Shown: positions 24,897-33,842, counted from the stretch's first letter. The stretch is DNA of 64,000 bases from Krasilnikoviella flava (GCF_900167525.1 NZ_FUZQ01000009.1:60069-124068); one strand, 5' to 3'. The notes: generated by a model not told the origin, from the sequence alone. Numbers and translations are program-made.

Positions 24897-25634
24897 ATGT
24901 CCAGCCCCGCCCCAACGCTCCCTCCCCGGCTCGAGGTCTCCGGCCTCACCGTCACGTTCGGCGGCCTGACCGCCCTCGACGGCGTGGACCTCACCGTCGG
25001 CGCCGCCGCCGAGGCCGAGACCGTCGCCCTCATCGGGCCCAACGGCGCCGGCAAGACCACCGTCTTCAACGCCGTGTGCGGTCTCGTGCGGCCCTCGACG
25101 GGCAGCGTCCTCCTCGACGGGCTCGCCGCGCCGACGTCCCCGACCCGCCTGCTCGACCGCGGCCTGGCCCGCACGCTCCAGGGCCTCGGCCTCTTCACGG
25201 GGCTGACGGTGCTCGAGAACGTTCTGGTGCCGGTCGCGGGCGCCGCCGGCGCGGCGGAGACCGCCGCGGCCGCGCTCGCGCGGCTCGACCTCCAGGGTGA
25301 CGCTGCCACGCCGGTCGACGCCCTGCCGTACCCCGTGCGCAAGCGGGTGGCGCTCGCCCGCGCGCTCGTGGCGCGTCCGCGCCTCCTGCTGCTCGACGAG
25401 CCCGCGGGCGGGCTCGGGAGCGAGGACATCGCCGCGCTCGCCGGGGTGGTGCGCGACGTCGTCGCGGACGGGTGCGCCGTGCTGCTCGTGGAGCACCACG
25501 TCGACTTCGTCATGGACGTCGCCGACCGCGTCGTCGTGCTCGACTTCGGCCGCGTGGTCGCGAGCGGCACGCCCGACGAGGTGCGCGCCGACCCTGCCGT
25601 CGAGGCGGCCTACCTCGGGCTGGTGGCCGCATGA
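24897..25634 (+). CDS. HAAT-type ABC transporter ATPase, LivG-like
   Basis: This 245-residue ATPase of the hydrophobic/branched-chain amino acid transporter family has Walker A GPNGAGKTT, Walker B LLLLDEPAGGL and H-loop VEHHVDFVMDVADRVVVLDFG, a typical LivG ending. The signature motif is unusual: LPYPVRKRVALA instead of LPYGQQRR or LSGGQ. The ATG at 24897 follows GAAGAGG by five bases. It heads the five-gene importer unit behind operator copy 2. In catabolic loci such transporters often import carboxylic or aromatic acids instead of amino acids. Confidence 0.92.
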   Translation: MSSPAPTLPPRLEVSGLTVTFGGLTALDGVDLTVGAAAEAETVALIGPNGAGKTTVFNAVCGLVRPSTGSVLLDGLAAPTSPTRLLDRGLARTLQGLGLFTGLTVLENVLVPVAGAAGAAETAAAALARLDLQGDAATPVDALPYPVRKRVALARALVARPRLLLLDEPAGGLGSEDIAALAGVVRDVVADGCAVLLVEHHVDFVMDVADRVVVLDFGRVVASGTPDEVRADPAVEAAYLGLVAA

Positions 25635-26350
25635 CGCCGGCCCTCGCCGTCGACGGGCTCACCGTGGGCTACGCGGGAGCGCCCGTGCTCGACGACCTCC
25701 GCCTCGAGGTCGCGCCCGGCGAGGTCGTGGCACTTCTCGGCGCCAACGGCGCCGGCAAGACCACCCTGCTTCGCGCGGCCTCCGGGCTGACACCGCCCCG
25801 GGCGGGCCGGGTGCTGCTGGACGGCGCCGACCTCACCGCGCTGAGCGTCGAGGACCGCGCGCGGCGCGGGCTGGCCCAGGTGCCGGAGGGCCGCAGCGTC
25901 GTCACCGAGCTGACCGTGGACGAGAACCTCCACCTCGGCGCGCTGTGGTGCCACCCGGGCCGCGCCGCGCGCCGCGCCGCCGTCGCGCGCACCTACGACC
26001 TGTTCGAGCCGCTCGCCCGCCGGCGCACCAGCCTCGGGCACCAGCTCTCCGGCGGGGAGCGGCAGATGCTCGCCCTCGGCCGGGCGCTGCTCGCGCGCCC
26101 GCGCGTGCTGCTGCTCGACGAGCCCTCGCTCGGCCTCGCGCCGCGCGTCGTCGCGCAGCTGATGGGCGTGCTGCGCACCACCGCCCGAGAGACCGGCCTG
26201 ACCGTGCTGCTCGCCGAGCAGAACGTCACCAGCGCGCTGTCGATCGCCGACCGCGGCGTCGTGCTGAGCCTCGGCGCGGTGGTGGCCGACGCGCCCGCCG
26301 CCGAGCTCGCGGGCGACCCCACCCTCCGCCACGCCTACCTGGGCTTCTGA
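25631..26350 (+). CDS. HAAT-type ABC transporter ATPase, LivF-like
   Basis: This 239-residue second ATPase of the importer has Walker A GANGAGKTT, signature LSGGERQMLALGRAL, Walker B VLLLDEPSLGLAP and H-loop LAEQNVTSALSIADRGVVL. The EPSLGLAP and AEQN segments are diagnostic of LivF. The ATG overlaps the LivG-like stop by four bases (ATGA), so translation is coupled. Its canonical signature motif contrasts with the aberrant one in its partner, implying asymmetric ATP sites. Confidence 0.93.
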   Translation: MTPALAVDGLTVGYAGAPVLDDLRLEVAPGEVVALLGANGAGKTTLLRAASGLTPPRAGRVLLDGADLTALSVEDRARRGLAQVPEGRSVVTELTVDENLHLGALWCHPGRAARRAAVARTYDLFEPLARRRTSLGHQLSGGERQMLALGRALLARPRVLLLDEPSLGLAPRVVAQLMGVLRTTARETGLTVLLAEQNVTSALSIADRGVVLSLGAVVADAPAAELAGDPTLRHAYLGF

Positions 26351-26371
26351 CCCGTTCTCCGAGAGGTTCCG

Positions 26372-27250
26372 ATGGACCGGCTCGTCTTCCTCCTCGCCAC
26401 CGGGCTCGCCCGGGGGCTCGTCGTCGCGCTCTTCGCCCTGTCGCTCGTCATCGTCTGGCGGGCCGCGCGCCTCGTGAACTTCGCGCAGGCGGCGACCGCC
26501 ACGGCCGCGGTGTTCGCCGCGTTCGCGGTCACGGGCGCCACCGGGTCGTTCTGGGCGGGCCTGGCCGCGGCCCTCCTCGCCGGCGCAGCGCTCAGCGCGG
26601 CCGTCGAGCGTGGCCTGATGCGGCGGGTGCCGCAGGCCACCCCGCTGCCCGGCATGATCGTCGCCATCGGGCTGGTCATGGTGCTGCAGTCGGCCCTGGG
26701 GATCGCCTTCGGCCCGCGGCACCGGCCGATGGTCGCGCCGTTCGACGAGCGCCCGCTCGTCGTGGGTGGCGTGCCCCTGCTCTCGCCGTACGACCTGTTC
26801 GTGCTGGTCGTGGCGCTGGCGGTGGTCGGGCTCCTCGCGTGGCTCTTCAACGGCACCTCGCTGGGCCTGCAGCTGCGGGCGTCGGCCGCCGCCCCCGAGG
26901 TGTCCCGGCTGCTCGGCGTGCGCGTGCCGCGCATGGTCACCCTCGGGTGGGCGCTCTCCGGCGCCGTCGCGGCACTCGCGGCCCTGCTCCTCGTGCCGAC
27001 GGAGCTGGGCCTCAACGCCCACTCCGCCGACCTGCTCTTCGTGCACGCGTTCACCGTCGCGGTGCTCGGGGGGCTCGACTCGCCGACCGGCGCGCTCGTC
27101 GGCGGCGTCGCCGTCGGGGTGCTCGTCAGCCTCGTCACGGGCTACCTCGGCGCGGGCGTCGCGCCGCTCGCCGTGCTGGCGCTGCTGACGCTCGTGCTGC
27201 TGGTGCGCCCCGGCGGGATCTTCGCGACCACGGAGGTGCGGACCGCATGA
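26372..27250 (+). CDS. HAAT-type permease, LivH-like
   Basis: This 292-residue integral membrane protein with about eight helices is of the LivH family. It opens with a helix ending in ALSLVIVWRAARLVNFAQ, the conserved family start, and has GTSLGLQLRASAAAPEVSRLLGV as the cytoplasmic ATPase-coupling segment. VAVLGGLDSPTGALVGGVAVG is also conserved. It ends overlapping the start of the LivM-like gene by four bases. Confidence 0.92.
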   Translation: MDRLVFLLATGLARGLVVALFALSLVIVWRAARLVNFAQAATATAAVFAAFAVTGATGSFWAGLAAALLAGAALSAAVERGLMRRVPQATPLPGMIVAIGLVMVLQSALGIAFGPRHRPMVAPFDERPLVVGGVPLLSPYDLFVLVVALAVVGLLAWLFNGTSLGLQLRASAAAPEVSRLLGVRVPRMVTLGWALSGAVAALAALLLVPTELGLNAHSADLLFVHAFTVAVLGGLDSPTGALVGGVAVGVLVSLVTGYLGAGVAPLAVLALLTLVLLVRPGGIFATTEVRTA

Positions 27251-28383
27251 CGACCACGAGACCCGCGGGGCCCGCCCTCCGCCCCGCCGGCCGCCTGACC
27301 CGCACCCAGCGGATCCTGGTGCGGGCGGCGCTGCTGACGCTGCTGGCGATCGCCGCGACGTTCCTGCTCGACCCCTACCGCAACTACCAGCTCGCCGTCG
27401 TTGCCGCGACCTTCTGCGCGACGTCGGGCCTGACTCTCCTCGTCGGGCTGACCGGCCAGCTCTCCCTCGGGCACGCCGTGCTCATGGCGGCGGGCGGCTA
27501 CGGCTACGCCCTCGCGGTGAACGCCGCCGCCGGCGCGGGGCTCGACGGCGACGGGGTCGCGGCACTCGTGCGCGTCGTCGTCGGGCTGGTCGGGGCCCTC
27601 GTCGCCTCGGGCGCGGTCGGCGGGCTGCTCGGCCTGGCCGGCGCACGACTGCGCGGGCCGTACCTGGCGGGCCTGACGCTCGCGATGGTCGTCGCCCTGC
27701 CCGCGCTCGCCACGCAGGTGCCCGCGCTCGGCGGCGACCAGGGGCTCGCCGTCCCGTTCGAGGCCGTGCCCGAGGCGTTGTCGCGGCTGGTCGTCGTGGA
27801 GCAGTGGCACGCCTGGCTCGCGATCGTGGTGGCCGCGCTCGCCGTCACCCCCCTCGCGGTGCTGCGCTCCGGCCGCGCCGGGCTGCGCATGCGCGCCGTC
27901 CACGGCGACGAGACCGCCGCGCGGCTCGCCGGGGTGTCGCCCGCCCGGGTCAAGGTCGGGGCGTTCGTCGCGAGCTCGCTCTCCGCCGGCCTCGGCGGCG
28001 CCGTCCTGTGCTTGGTCACCCAGTCCGTCGGGCCGGGCCGCTACGACCTCGCCTTCTCGCTGCTGCTCGTCGTGGCCGCGGTCGTCGGCGGGCTCGGCAG
28101 CCTCGGCGGCGCGGCCGCGGGCGCGGCGCTCGTCGTCCTGCTGCCGTGGCTCGTCGACACCGTCACCGGCGCCGTCGGCGTCCCGGCCGACCTCGAGCAG
28201 CGACTGTCCGGCAACCTCGCCGTCCTCGTCTTCGGCGCCCTGCTCATCGTCGTGACCCTGGCCTGGCCGGGTGGGCTCGCCCGTGCCACAGCCCGACGTC
28301 GCGCCCCGGTGCCCGGCCCCGACCCCAGCTCCCGTCCCCCCACCCGCGCGCGCACCGACGCGCCCGCGCCCACAGAGAGGTGA
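27247..28383 (+). CDS. HAAT-type permease, LivM-like
   Basis: This 378-residue membrane protein has the LivM core: NYQLAVVAATFCATSGLTLLVGLTGQLSLGHA near the N-terminus, RLRGPYLAGLTLAMVVALP in the middle, the coupling segment AVHGDETAARLAGVSPARVKV, and VVGGLGSLGGAAAGAALV. About nine helices are expected. A proline/arginine-rich cytoplasmic tail of ~40 residues ends the protein. It pairs with LivH-like to form the channel and is followed after five bases by the binding-protein gene. Confidence 0.92.
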   Translation: MTTTRPAGPALRPAGRLTRTQRILVRAALLTLLAIAATFLLDPYRNYQLAVVAATFCATSGLTLLVGLTGQLSLGHAVLMAAGGYGYALAVNAAAGAGLDGDGVAALVRVVVGLVGALVASGAVGGLLGLAGARLRGPYLAGLTLAMVVALPALATQVPALGGDQGLAVPFEAVPEALSRLVVVEQWHAWLAIVVAALAVTPLAVLRSGRAGLRMRAVHGDETAARLAGVSPARVKVGAFVASSLSAGLGGAVLCLVTQSVGPGRYDLAFSLLLVVAAVVGGLGSLGGAAAGAALVVLLPWLVDTVTGAVGVPADLEQRLSGNLAVLVFGALLIVVTLAWPGGLARATARRRAPVPGPDPSSRPPTRARTDAPAPTER

Positions 28384-28388
28384 TCCCC

Positions 28389-29672
28389 ATGCGGAACCCC
28401 CGCACCGCCACCACCGGTGTCGACGCCAGGGCGACCGGCGCCGTCGCGGCGACCGCCGTCGCCTGCCTCGCGCTCGCCGGCTGCAGCACGCCCGCCGCCG
28501 CGACCCCCGGCATCAGCGACGACGTCGTCACGGTCGGCACGCACCAGCCGCTGACGGGCCCGGCCGCGGCCGGCTACTCGTCGATCTCCGCGGCCACGAA
28601 GGCGTACTTCGACCACGTCAACGCCTCCGGCGGCATCCACGACCGCACCATCGAGTACGTCGTGAAGGACGACGGCTACAACCCCGCCACCACCCAGACC
28701 GTGGTGCGCGAGCTCGTGCAGTCCGACGGTGTGTTCGCGATGCTCAACGGGCTGGGCACCCCGACGCACTCCTCGGTGCTCGACTACCTCGACCAGCACG
28801 ACGTGCCCGACCTCTTCGTGGCGTCGGGCAGCACCCTGTGGGACGACCCCGAGGGCCACCCCGGCACCTTCGGCTTCAACGCCGACTACGTGGTGGAGGG
28901 CGCGGCCCTCGCGCAGTACGCCACCGACGAGCACCCGGACCAGAAGGTGTGCGTGCTCGGGCAGGACGACGACTTCGGCGAGGAGTTCCTCGCGGGGGTC
29001 GAGCGCGTCACCGGGGCGGACGGCGTGACCGCGCACGAGAGCTACTCGACGTCGAACCAGGACGTCACTGCGCAGATCGGGGCGCTGCAGGCCGCCGGGT
29101 GCGAGACGGTGCTGCTCGCCACCGTCAACGGGTTCACGGCACTCGCGGTCGGGACCGCCGCGAAGATGGGCTGGAGCCCGCGGTGGATGGCGTCGTCCTC
29201 GGGCGGCGACTACCCGACCCTCGTCGAGCTGCTGGGCGAGGACGTGGCGCCCACCCTGCTGGAGGGCTTCGTCAGCGCGAACTACCTGCCCTTCGGCCCC
29301 GACGGCGAGTGGGTGGAGCTGTTCCGGCAGATCAACGACGAGTACAACGACGGCGCCCCCTTCGACGGCAACACCGTGTACGGCATGAGCGTGGGCTACC
29401 TGTTCGCGGAGGCCCTGGCGCAGGCCGGCGAGAACCCGACGCGCGAGAGCCTCGTCCAGGCGATCGAGTCGGGCGAGCTCGTGGGCAACGGCATCCTGCC
29501 GCTGTCCTTCGGCGCCGACGACCACTCCGCGTTCGACGGGGTCGGCATCACCGTCGTGGCCGACGGCGTGCAGGACTACGTGGGCGCCACGTACGCGCTC
29601 GACGGCGAGTCCGTGACGGCCGTGGAGCCGCAGCCCGTGGCGCTGGAGAACGACGGCGTCCCGACCTCCTGA
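28389..29672 (+). CDS. HAAT-type substrate-binding lipoprotein, LivK-like
   Basis: This 427-residue lipoprotein has lipobox LAGC (Cys32) and is then a periplasmic-binding-protein type I fold (Peripla_BP_6): VVTVGTHQPLTGPAAAGY, YDH-like NASGGIHDRTIEYVVKDDGYNPATT, FAMLNGLGTPTHSSVLDYL. The ligand pocket sequence gives no clear amino-acid signature, and similar proteins in CoA-ligase loci bind aromatic, alicyclic or branched acids. It is the last gene of the importer unit and ends just before an unusual repeat cluster. Confidence 0.91.
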   Translation: MRNPRTATTGVDARATGAVAATAVACLALAGCSTPAAATPGISDDVVTVGTHQPLTGPAAAGYSSISAATKAYFDHVNASGGIHDRTIEYVVKDDGYNPATTQTVVRELVQSDGVFAMLNGLGTPTHSSVLDYLDQHDVPDLFVASGSTLWDDPEGHPGTFGFNADYVVEGAALAQYATDEHPDQKVCVLGQDDDFGEEFLAGVERVTGADGVTAHESYSTSNQDVTAQIGALQAAGCETVLLATVNGFTALAVGTAAKMGWSPRWMASSSGGDYPTLVELLGEDVAPTLLEGFVSANYLPFGPDGEWVELFRQINDEYNDGAPFDGNTVYGMSVGYLFAEALAQAGENPTRESLVQAIESGELVGNGILPLSFGADDHSAFDGVGITVVADGVQDYVGATYALDGESVTAVEPQPVALENDGVPTS

Positions 29673-29678
29673 GCCCTG

Positions 29679-29791
29679 CCGAGATAGAGCGCGCGCCGCG
29701 CCGAGATAGAGATCCACGCTCTATCTCGGCGCGGCGCGCTCTATCTGGGCGCGGCGCGCTCTATCTGGGCGCGGCGCGCGCTCTATCTCGG
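29679..29791. repeat. cluster of five CCGAGATAGAG repeats with a large hairpin
   Basis: The 11-mer CCGAGATAGAG occurs in direct orientation at 29679 and 29701 and inverted at 29719, 29739 and 29759 (the last two as CTCTATCTGGG) and 29781, i.e. six copies including variants, separated by GC-only blocks such as CGCGGCGCG. Bases 29691-29711 and 29719-29739 are perfect 21-bp inverse copies with a 7-base loop. The cluster fills the gap between the convergent importer and ligase genes and may act as a bidirectional terminator. The last copy supplies the TAG stop codon of the ligase gene. Confidence 0.8.
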
Positions 29792-31399
29792 GGTGGTGGG
29801 CGCCGGGGCGAAGCGGCCCGGCAGCTCGCGCTTGAGGATCTTGCCGCTCGGGCCGAGCGGCAGCTCGTCCACCACGTGCACCACCCGCGGGTACTTGAAC
29901 GCCGCGACGCGCTCGCGGACCCAGGGCACCAGCTCGCCGGCGTCCGGCGCGTGGCCGTCCCTGCCCACCACGGCCGCGTGGATCTCCTGCCCGTGCACCG
30001 GGTCCTGGACGCCGAAGACGGCCGCCATCGCGACGTCGGGGTGCCCCACGAGGACGGCCTCCACCTCCGTGGGATACACGTTGTAGCCGTTGCGGATGAT
30101 CATGTCCTTCTTGCGGTCCACGACGGTGACGATCCCGTCGGCGTCGAGGGTGCCGAGGTCGCCCGTGCGGAACCAGCCGTCGACGACGGCGGCCGCCGAC
30201 GCGTCGGGTCGCCCGAGGTAGCCCTTCATGAGGTTGTGGCCCCGCACGACGATCTCGCCGAGCGTGCCGGGCTCGGCCAGCAGGTGCACCTCGTGGTCGA
30301 TCACGGCGTCGGCGACCGCCACGTCCACGCCCCACATCGGCCGGCCCACGGTGCCGGGGCGGATCGGCTCGTGCACCGTGTTGAACGACACGCTCGGGGA
30401 GGTCTCGGTGAGCCCGTAGCCCTCGTGCACCTCGGCCCCGTACGCCTCGGCGAAGGCCTCGAGCACGGTGACCGGCAGCGCGGCGCCGCCGGAGACGGCG
30501 TACCGCAGCGGGGGCCGCGCGTCGCTGCGGTGCGCGGCCTCCAGCATCCCCACGAACATGGTCGGCACGGCGGTGAAGACGGTGGCCCTGTGCGCGACCA
30601 GCAGCTCGAGCGCCTGGTCGGGGTCGAAGCGGGGGAGCAGCACCACGGACGCGCCCACGCGGAACGCGCAGTTCATCACGGCCATCTGACCGAAGGCGTG
30701 GAAGAGCGGCAGGCCGCCGAAGACGACGTCGTCGTGCCGCAGGTCGAACGAGTCGATGAGAGAGCAGTGCACCTGCTCGACCGCTGCGAGGTGGGAGCCG
30801 ACGGCGCCCTTGGGCAGCCCGGTGGTGCCGCTCGTGTAGAGGATCGTCGCGGCGTCCGTGGGATGCACGGGCGTGTGGAGCCCGATCGGCGTCGCGGCGG
30901 CGGCCTCGTCCTCGAGGCGGGGGAGCGCCGGCCCGCCCTGGTCGGCGGCGGGGGCGAGCACCGTGACCACGGGGACGCCGGCGCGCTCGGCAGCGGGCAC
31001 GGCCTCCGCGAGCAGCGGGGCGGCGACCACGACGACGTCGGCCGCGCTGTCGCGCAGCACGAACTCGATCTCCCCGGCCTTGAACAGCAGATGGATCGGC
31101 ACGACGACGGCGCCCAGCGAGAGCGCGGCGTAGTAGACGCGGGCGAAGTCGGGCACGTTCGGCACGAGCATCGCGACCCGCGAGCCGCGCCCGATGCCGC
31201 GCGCGGCCAAGGCCCCGGAGCAGGCGCGGGTCTGGTCCCACAGGTCGCCGTAGGTGGTCGTGGTGCCGGCGAAGTGCAGCGCCGGGTAGGCGGGGTGGCG
31301 GCGGGCGGTCTCCGCGAGCAGCGACGCCGCCGACAGCGTGCCGAAGCCGGGGCCGTCGACGGCGTCGTCGTGGGTGGGGGCGTCGGGCGTGGGGGTCAT
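29783..31399 (-). CDS. AMP-dependent acyl-CoA synthetase
   Basis: This 538-residue adenylate-forming enzyme has A3 loop ILYTSGTTGLPKGA, the substrate-pocket region AFGQMAVMNCAF, A5 HEGYGLTETSPS, A7-A8 WFRTGDLGTLDADGIVTVVDRKKDMI and the C-terminal lysine motif GPSGKILKREL. The family activates a carboxylic acid to its CoA thioester via an acyl-adenylate; overall it is closest to fatty-acid/4-coumarate type ligases. It is the last gene of the minus-strand unit beginning with the phosphotransferase-like gene, next to the importer. It likely activates the imported acid. The stop codon lies in a repeat unit. Confidence 0.92.
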   Translation of the reverse strand: MTPTPDAPTHDDAVDGPGFGTLSAASLLAETARRHPAYPALHFAGTTTTYGDLWDQTRACSGALAARGIGRGSRVAMLVPNVPDFARVYYAALSLGAVVVPIHLLFKAGEIEFVLRDSAADVVVVAAPLLAEAVPAAERAGVPVVTVLAPAADQGGPALPRLEDEAAAATPIGLHTPVHPTDAATILYTSGTTGLPKGAVGSHLAAVEQVHCSLIDSFDLRHDDVVFGGLPLFHAFGQMAVMNCAFRVGASVVLLPRFDPDQALELLVAHRATVFTAVPTMFVGMLEAAHRSDARPPLRYAVSGGAALPVTVLEAFAEAYGAEVHEGYGLTETSPSVSFNTVHEPIRPGTVGRPMWGVDVAVADAVIDHEVHLLAEPGTLGEIVVRGHNLMKGYLGRPDASAAAVVDGWFRTGDLGTLDADGIVTVVDRKKDMIIRNGYNVYPTEVEAVLVGHPDVAMAAVFGVQDPVHGQEIHAAVVGRDGHAPDAGELVPWVRERVAAFKYPRVVHVVDELPLGPSGKILKRELPGRFAPAPTTPR

Positions 31400-31441
31400 G
31401 TCCGGTCCTTTCGTCGTCGTCGATCGTGGACGGGGGGTGCG

Positions 31442-32659
31442 TCAGGGGCGCAGCTCGGCCTTGCCGAGCGAGCTGAGGTGGACCTCGTCGGGCCCGTCGG
31501 CGAGCCGCGTCGCGCGGGCTGCGGCGAACATCTCGGCCAGCGGCTGGTCGCCGGACAGACCGGCGGCGCCGAAGAGCTGCATGACCCGGTCGAGGATCGC
31601 CTGGACGGCGCGCGGCACCGCGATCTTGATCGCCTGGATCTCGCGCATCGCCTGCCGGTTGCCGACGGTGTCCATGAGCCAGGCCGTCTTGAGCACCAGC
31701 AGGCGCAGTGCCTCGACCTCGACCCGGGACGTCGCGACCCACTCGCGCACGACGCCCTGCTCGGCGAGCGGGCGGCCGAACGTGGAGCGCTCCCGCGCCC
31801 GTCCGGCGGCGAGCTCCAGCGCCCGCTCGGCCATGCCGAGGGCCCGCATGCAGTGGTGGATGCGGCCGGGGCCCAAGCGCGCCTGGGCGACCGCGAAGCC
31901 GTCGCCCTCGCCGCCGAGCAGGTTCGCGGCGGGCACCCGGACGTCGTCGAACGCGATCTCGGCGTGGCCGCCGTGGTCGCGGTCGTCGTAGCCGAAGACG
32001 GTCAGGGGGCGCACCACCGTCACGCCGGGCGTGTCGCGCGGCACGAGCACCATCGACTGCTGCCGGTGCCGCGGCGCGTCGGGGTCGGTCTTGCCCATGA
32101 CGACCAGCAGCGCCGCGCCGGGGTTCATCGCGCCCGTGGACCACCACTTGCGCCCGGTGATCACCAGAGCGTCGCCGTCGCGCCGGATGCGCGTGCCGAT
32201 CTGCGACGCGTCGCTGGAGGCGACTCCGGGCTCGGTCATGCAGAACGCGGAGCGGATGCGGGCGTCGAGCAGCGGATCGAGCCAGTCGCGCCGCTGCGCC
32301 GGCGTGCCGAAGTGGGCGAGCAGCTCCATGTTGCCCGTGTCGGGGGCGGCGCAGTTGAACGCCGCGGGGGCGAGCCGGGGGCTCCGCCCGGTGAGCTCGG
32401 CGAGGGGGGCGTACTGCAGGTTCGTGAGGCCCGCGCCACGCTCTCCCGCGGGGCCTGTGCCCGGGAGGAACAGGTTCCACAGGCCCTGCGTGCGCGCGGC
32501 GGCCTGCAGCTCGCGCACGACCGGCCGCGGCGACCAGTCGTCCGGGGTGGCGGCGAGCTGCGCGTCGAGGACCGGTTCCGCAGGGAGCACGTGCTCGTCG
32601 ACGAACGCGCGGACCTGCGCGGTGAGCTCTGCGGTGCGGGCGTCGGGGGCGAAGTCCAC
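31442..32659 (-). CDS. acyl-CoA dehydrogenase (ACAD10/11-like)
   Basis: This 405-residue flavoprotein has FCMTEPGVASSDASQI (FAD-binding loop), an ARERSTFGRPLAEQGVV helix and the C-terminal AAGLSGDQPLAEMFAAARATRLADGPDEVH region. It belongs to the ACAD10/11-like group, which is often encoded next to an aminoglycoside-phosphotransferase-like protein, exactly as here. Those human enzymes handle 4-hydroxy or branched acyl-CoAs together with the kinase-like domain. The GTG start at 32659 lies two bases after the stop of that partner gene. FAD and an electron-transfer flavoprotein would serve as acceptors. Confidence 0.91.
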   Translation of the reverse strand: MDFAPDARTAELTAQVRAFVDEHVLPAEPVLDAQLAATPDDWSPRPVVRELQAAARTQGLWNLFLPGTGPAGERGAGLTNLQYAPLAELTGRSPRLAPAAFNCAAPDTGNMELLAHFGTPAQRRDWLDPLLDARIRSAFCMTEPGVASSDASQIGTRIRRDGDALVITGRKWWSTGAMNPGAALLVVMGKTDPDAPRHRQQSMVLVPRDTPGVTVVRPLTVFGYDDRDHGGHAEIAFDDVRVPAANLLGGEGDGFAVAQARLGPGRIHHCMRALGMAERALELAAGRARERSTFGRPLAEQGVVREWVATSRVEVEALRLLVLKTAWLMDTVGNRQAMREIQAIKIAVPRAVQAILDRVMQLFGAAGLSGDQPLAEMFAAARATRLADGPDEVHLSSLGKAELRP

Positions 32660-32660
32660 G

Positions 32661-33794
32661 TCAGGGCCTCCTCGTCGGTGTCGTGGCCGCCGGTCGCGGG
32701 GTGGGTCGGGGCGTGGTCCGTGGCGTGGAGGTCGGTCGGGTCGCCGGCGCGTGGGAGAGCCCGTCCTCGGCGAGCGGGGCCACGAGGGCGCCGATGCGGT
32801 CGAAGCCCTCGCCGACGGTCTCGCCCGCCCGGTAGCGGACGTGGATCCCCTCGAGGATCACGGCGAGCTTGTACGCGGCGAACGCGCGGTACCAGGACAG
32901 GTCGGGCGGCGCGGTCCCGGACCGTGCCGCGTAGGCGTCCACGAGCTCGGCGAACTCGGGGTAGCCGGCGCCCGGGACGACGGCGCTCAGCGCGCCGTCG
33001 TCGGACCTGTCGTCGTGCCGGGTCAGGGTGCGGATGTCCCAGTACAGGCCGAGCATCCCGAGGTCGACCAGCGGGTGGCCGAGGGTGGCCATCTCCCAGT
33101 CGAGGACGGCGGCCACCCGCGGAGCGTGCGGCGGCCCGGCGACGATCGCGTTGTCGAGCCGGAAGTCGCCGTGCACGATGCCCGACCGCGCGCCCGCCGG
33201 GGGGACGGTCGTGGCGAGCCGTTCGGCCAGGGCGTCGAGGGCGGGCTGCGGGCGGTTGCGCGACGCGTCGTACTGCCGCCGCCAGGTGGACATCTGGCGG
33301 TCGAGGTAGCCGTCGGGGCGGCCGAAGTCGGCCAGCCCGACGGCGGCCGGATCCACGCCGTGCAGGTCGGCGAGCACCTCGGCGAGCTCGAGGCCGAGCG
33401 CGTGCAGCCCGTCGGGCGCGAACGTGGTGTTCTGCCCGGGGCGCGACAGCACCGTGCCGGCCACGTGCTCCATGACGAAGAAGACGGTGCCGGTGACCTC
33501 CCGCCGCTCGGTGTCGTCCACCACGTCGACGGTGCGCGGGACCGGGACGGGCCCGTCTCCGAGGGCGGCGATGACGCGGTGCTCGCGGCGCATGTCGTGC
33601 GCGGTGGACAGCACGTGACCCAGGGGCGGGCGGCGCACGACGAGCGGCAGTCGGGCGCCGTCCACCCGGTAGGTCAGGTTGCTCCGGCCGCCGGCGATCA
33701 CGCTCGCGGTGAGCCCGCCCCCGGCGAGCTCAGGGTGCTCCCGCTCCAGCCACGCCCGCAGCCCTGCGGTGTCCATTCCGGGCACGTCGGTCAT
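32661..33794 (-). CDS. phosphotransferase family protein (ACAD10/11 kinase-like)
   Basis: This 377-residue APH-fold kinase-like protein has LVVRRPPLGHVL (lysine-type substitution region), VMEHVAGTVL hinge, the catalytic loop GIVHGDFRLDNAIV (H, D, N) and metal-binding VLDWEMATLGHPLVDLG. In ACAD10/11 systems this domain phosphorylates a 4-hydroxyacyl-CoA before dehydrogenase-coupled elimination. The adjacent ACAD supports the same two-step route for 4-hydroxy acids here, an inference. It begins the three-gene minus-strand unit, 48 bases downstream of operator copy 3. A tail rich in Thr, Pro and Arg ends the protein. Confidence 0.9.
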   Translation of the reverse strand: MTDVPGMDTAGLRAWLEREHPELAGGGLTASVIAGGRSNLTYRVDGARLPLVVRRPPLGHVLSTAHDMRREHRVIAALGDGPVPVPRTVDVVDDTERREVTGTVFFVMEHVAGTVLSRPGQNTTFAPDGLHALGLELAEVLADLHGVDPAAVGLADFGRPDGYLDRQMSTWRRQYDASRNRPQPALDALAERLATTVPPAGARSGIVHGDFRLDNAIVAGPPHAPRVAAVLDWEMATLGHPLVDLGMLGLYWDIRTLTRHDDRSDDGALSAVVPGAGYPEFAELVDAYAARSGTAPPDLSWYRAFAAYKLAVILEGIHVRYRAGETVGEGFDRIGALVAPLAEDGLSHAPATRPTSTPRTTPRPTPRPAATTPTRRP

Positions 33795-33842
33795 CGATGA
33801 CCACCTTCCGTCGACCCGGACCGTTCCGGGGCTCGAGCGAGC

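Noticed and set aside
29679..29791. Repeat cluster considered as a CRISPR array
   Set aside because: Repeats are 11 bp, of mixed orientation, with GC-only constant blocks and no unique spacers; no cas genes nearby.
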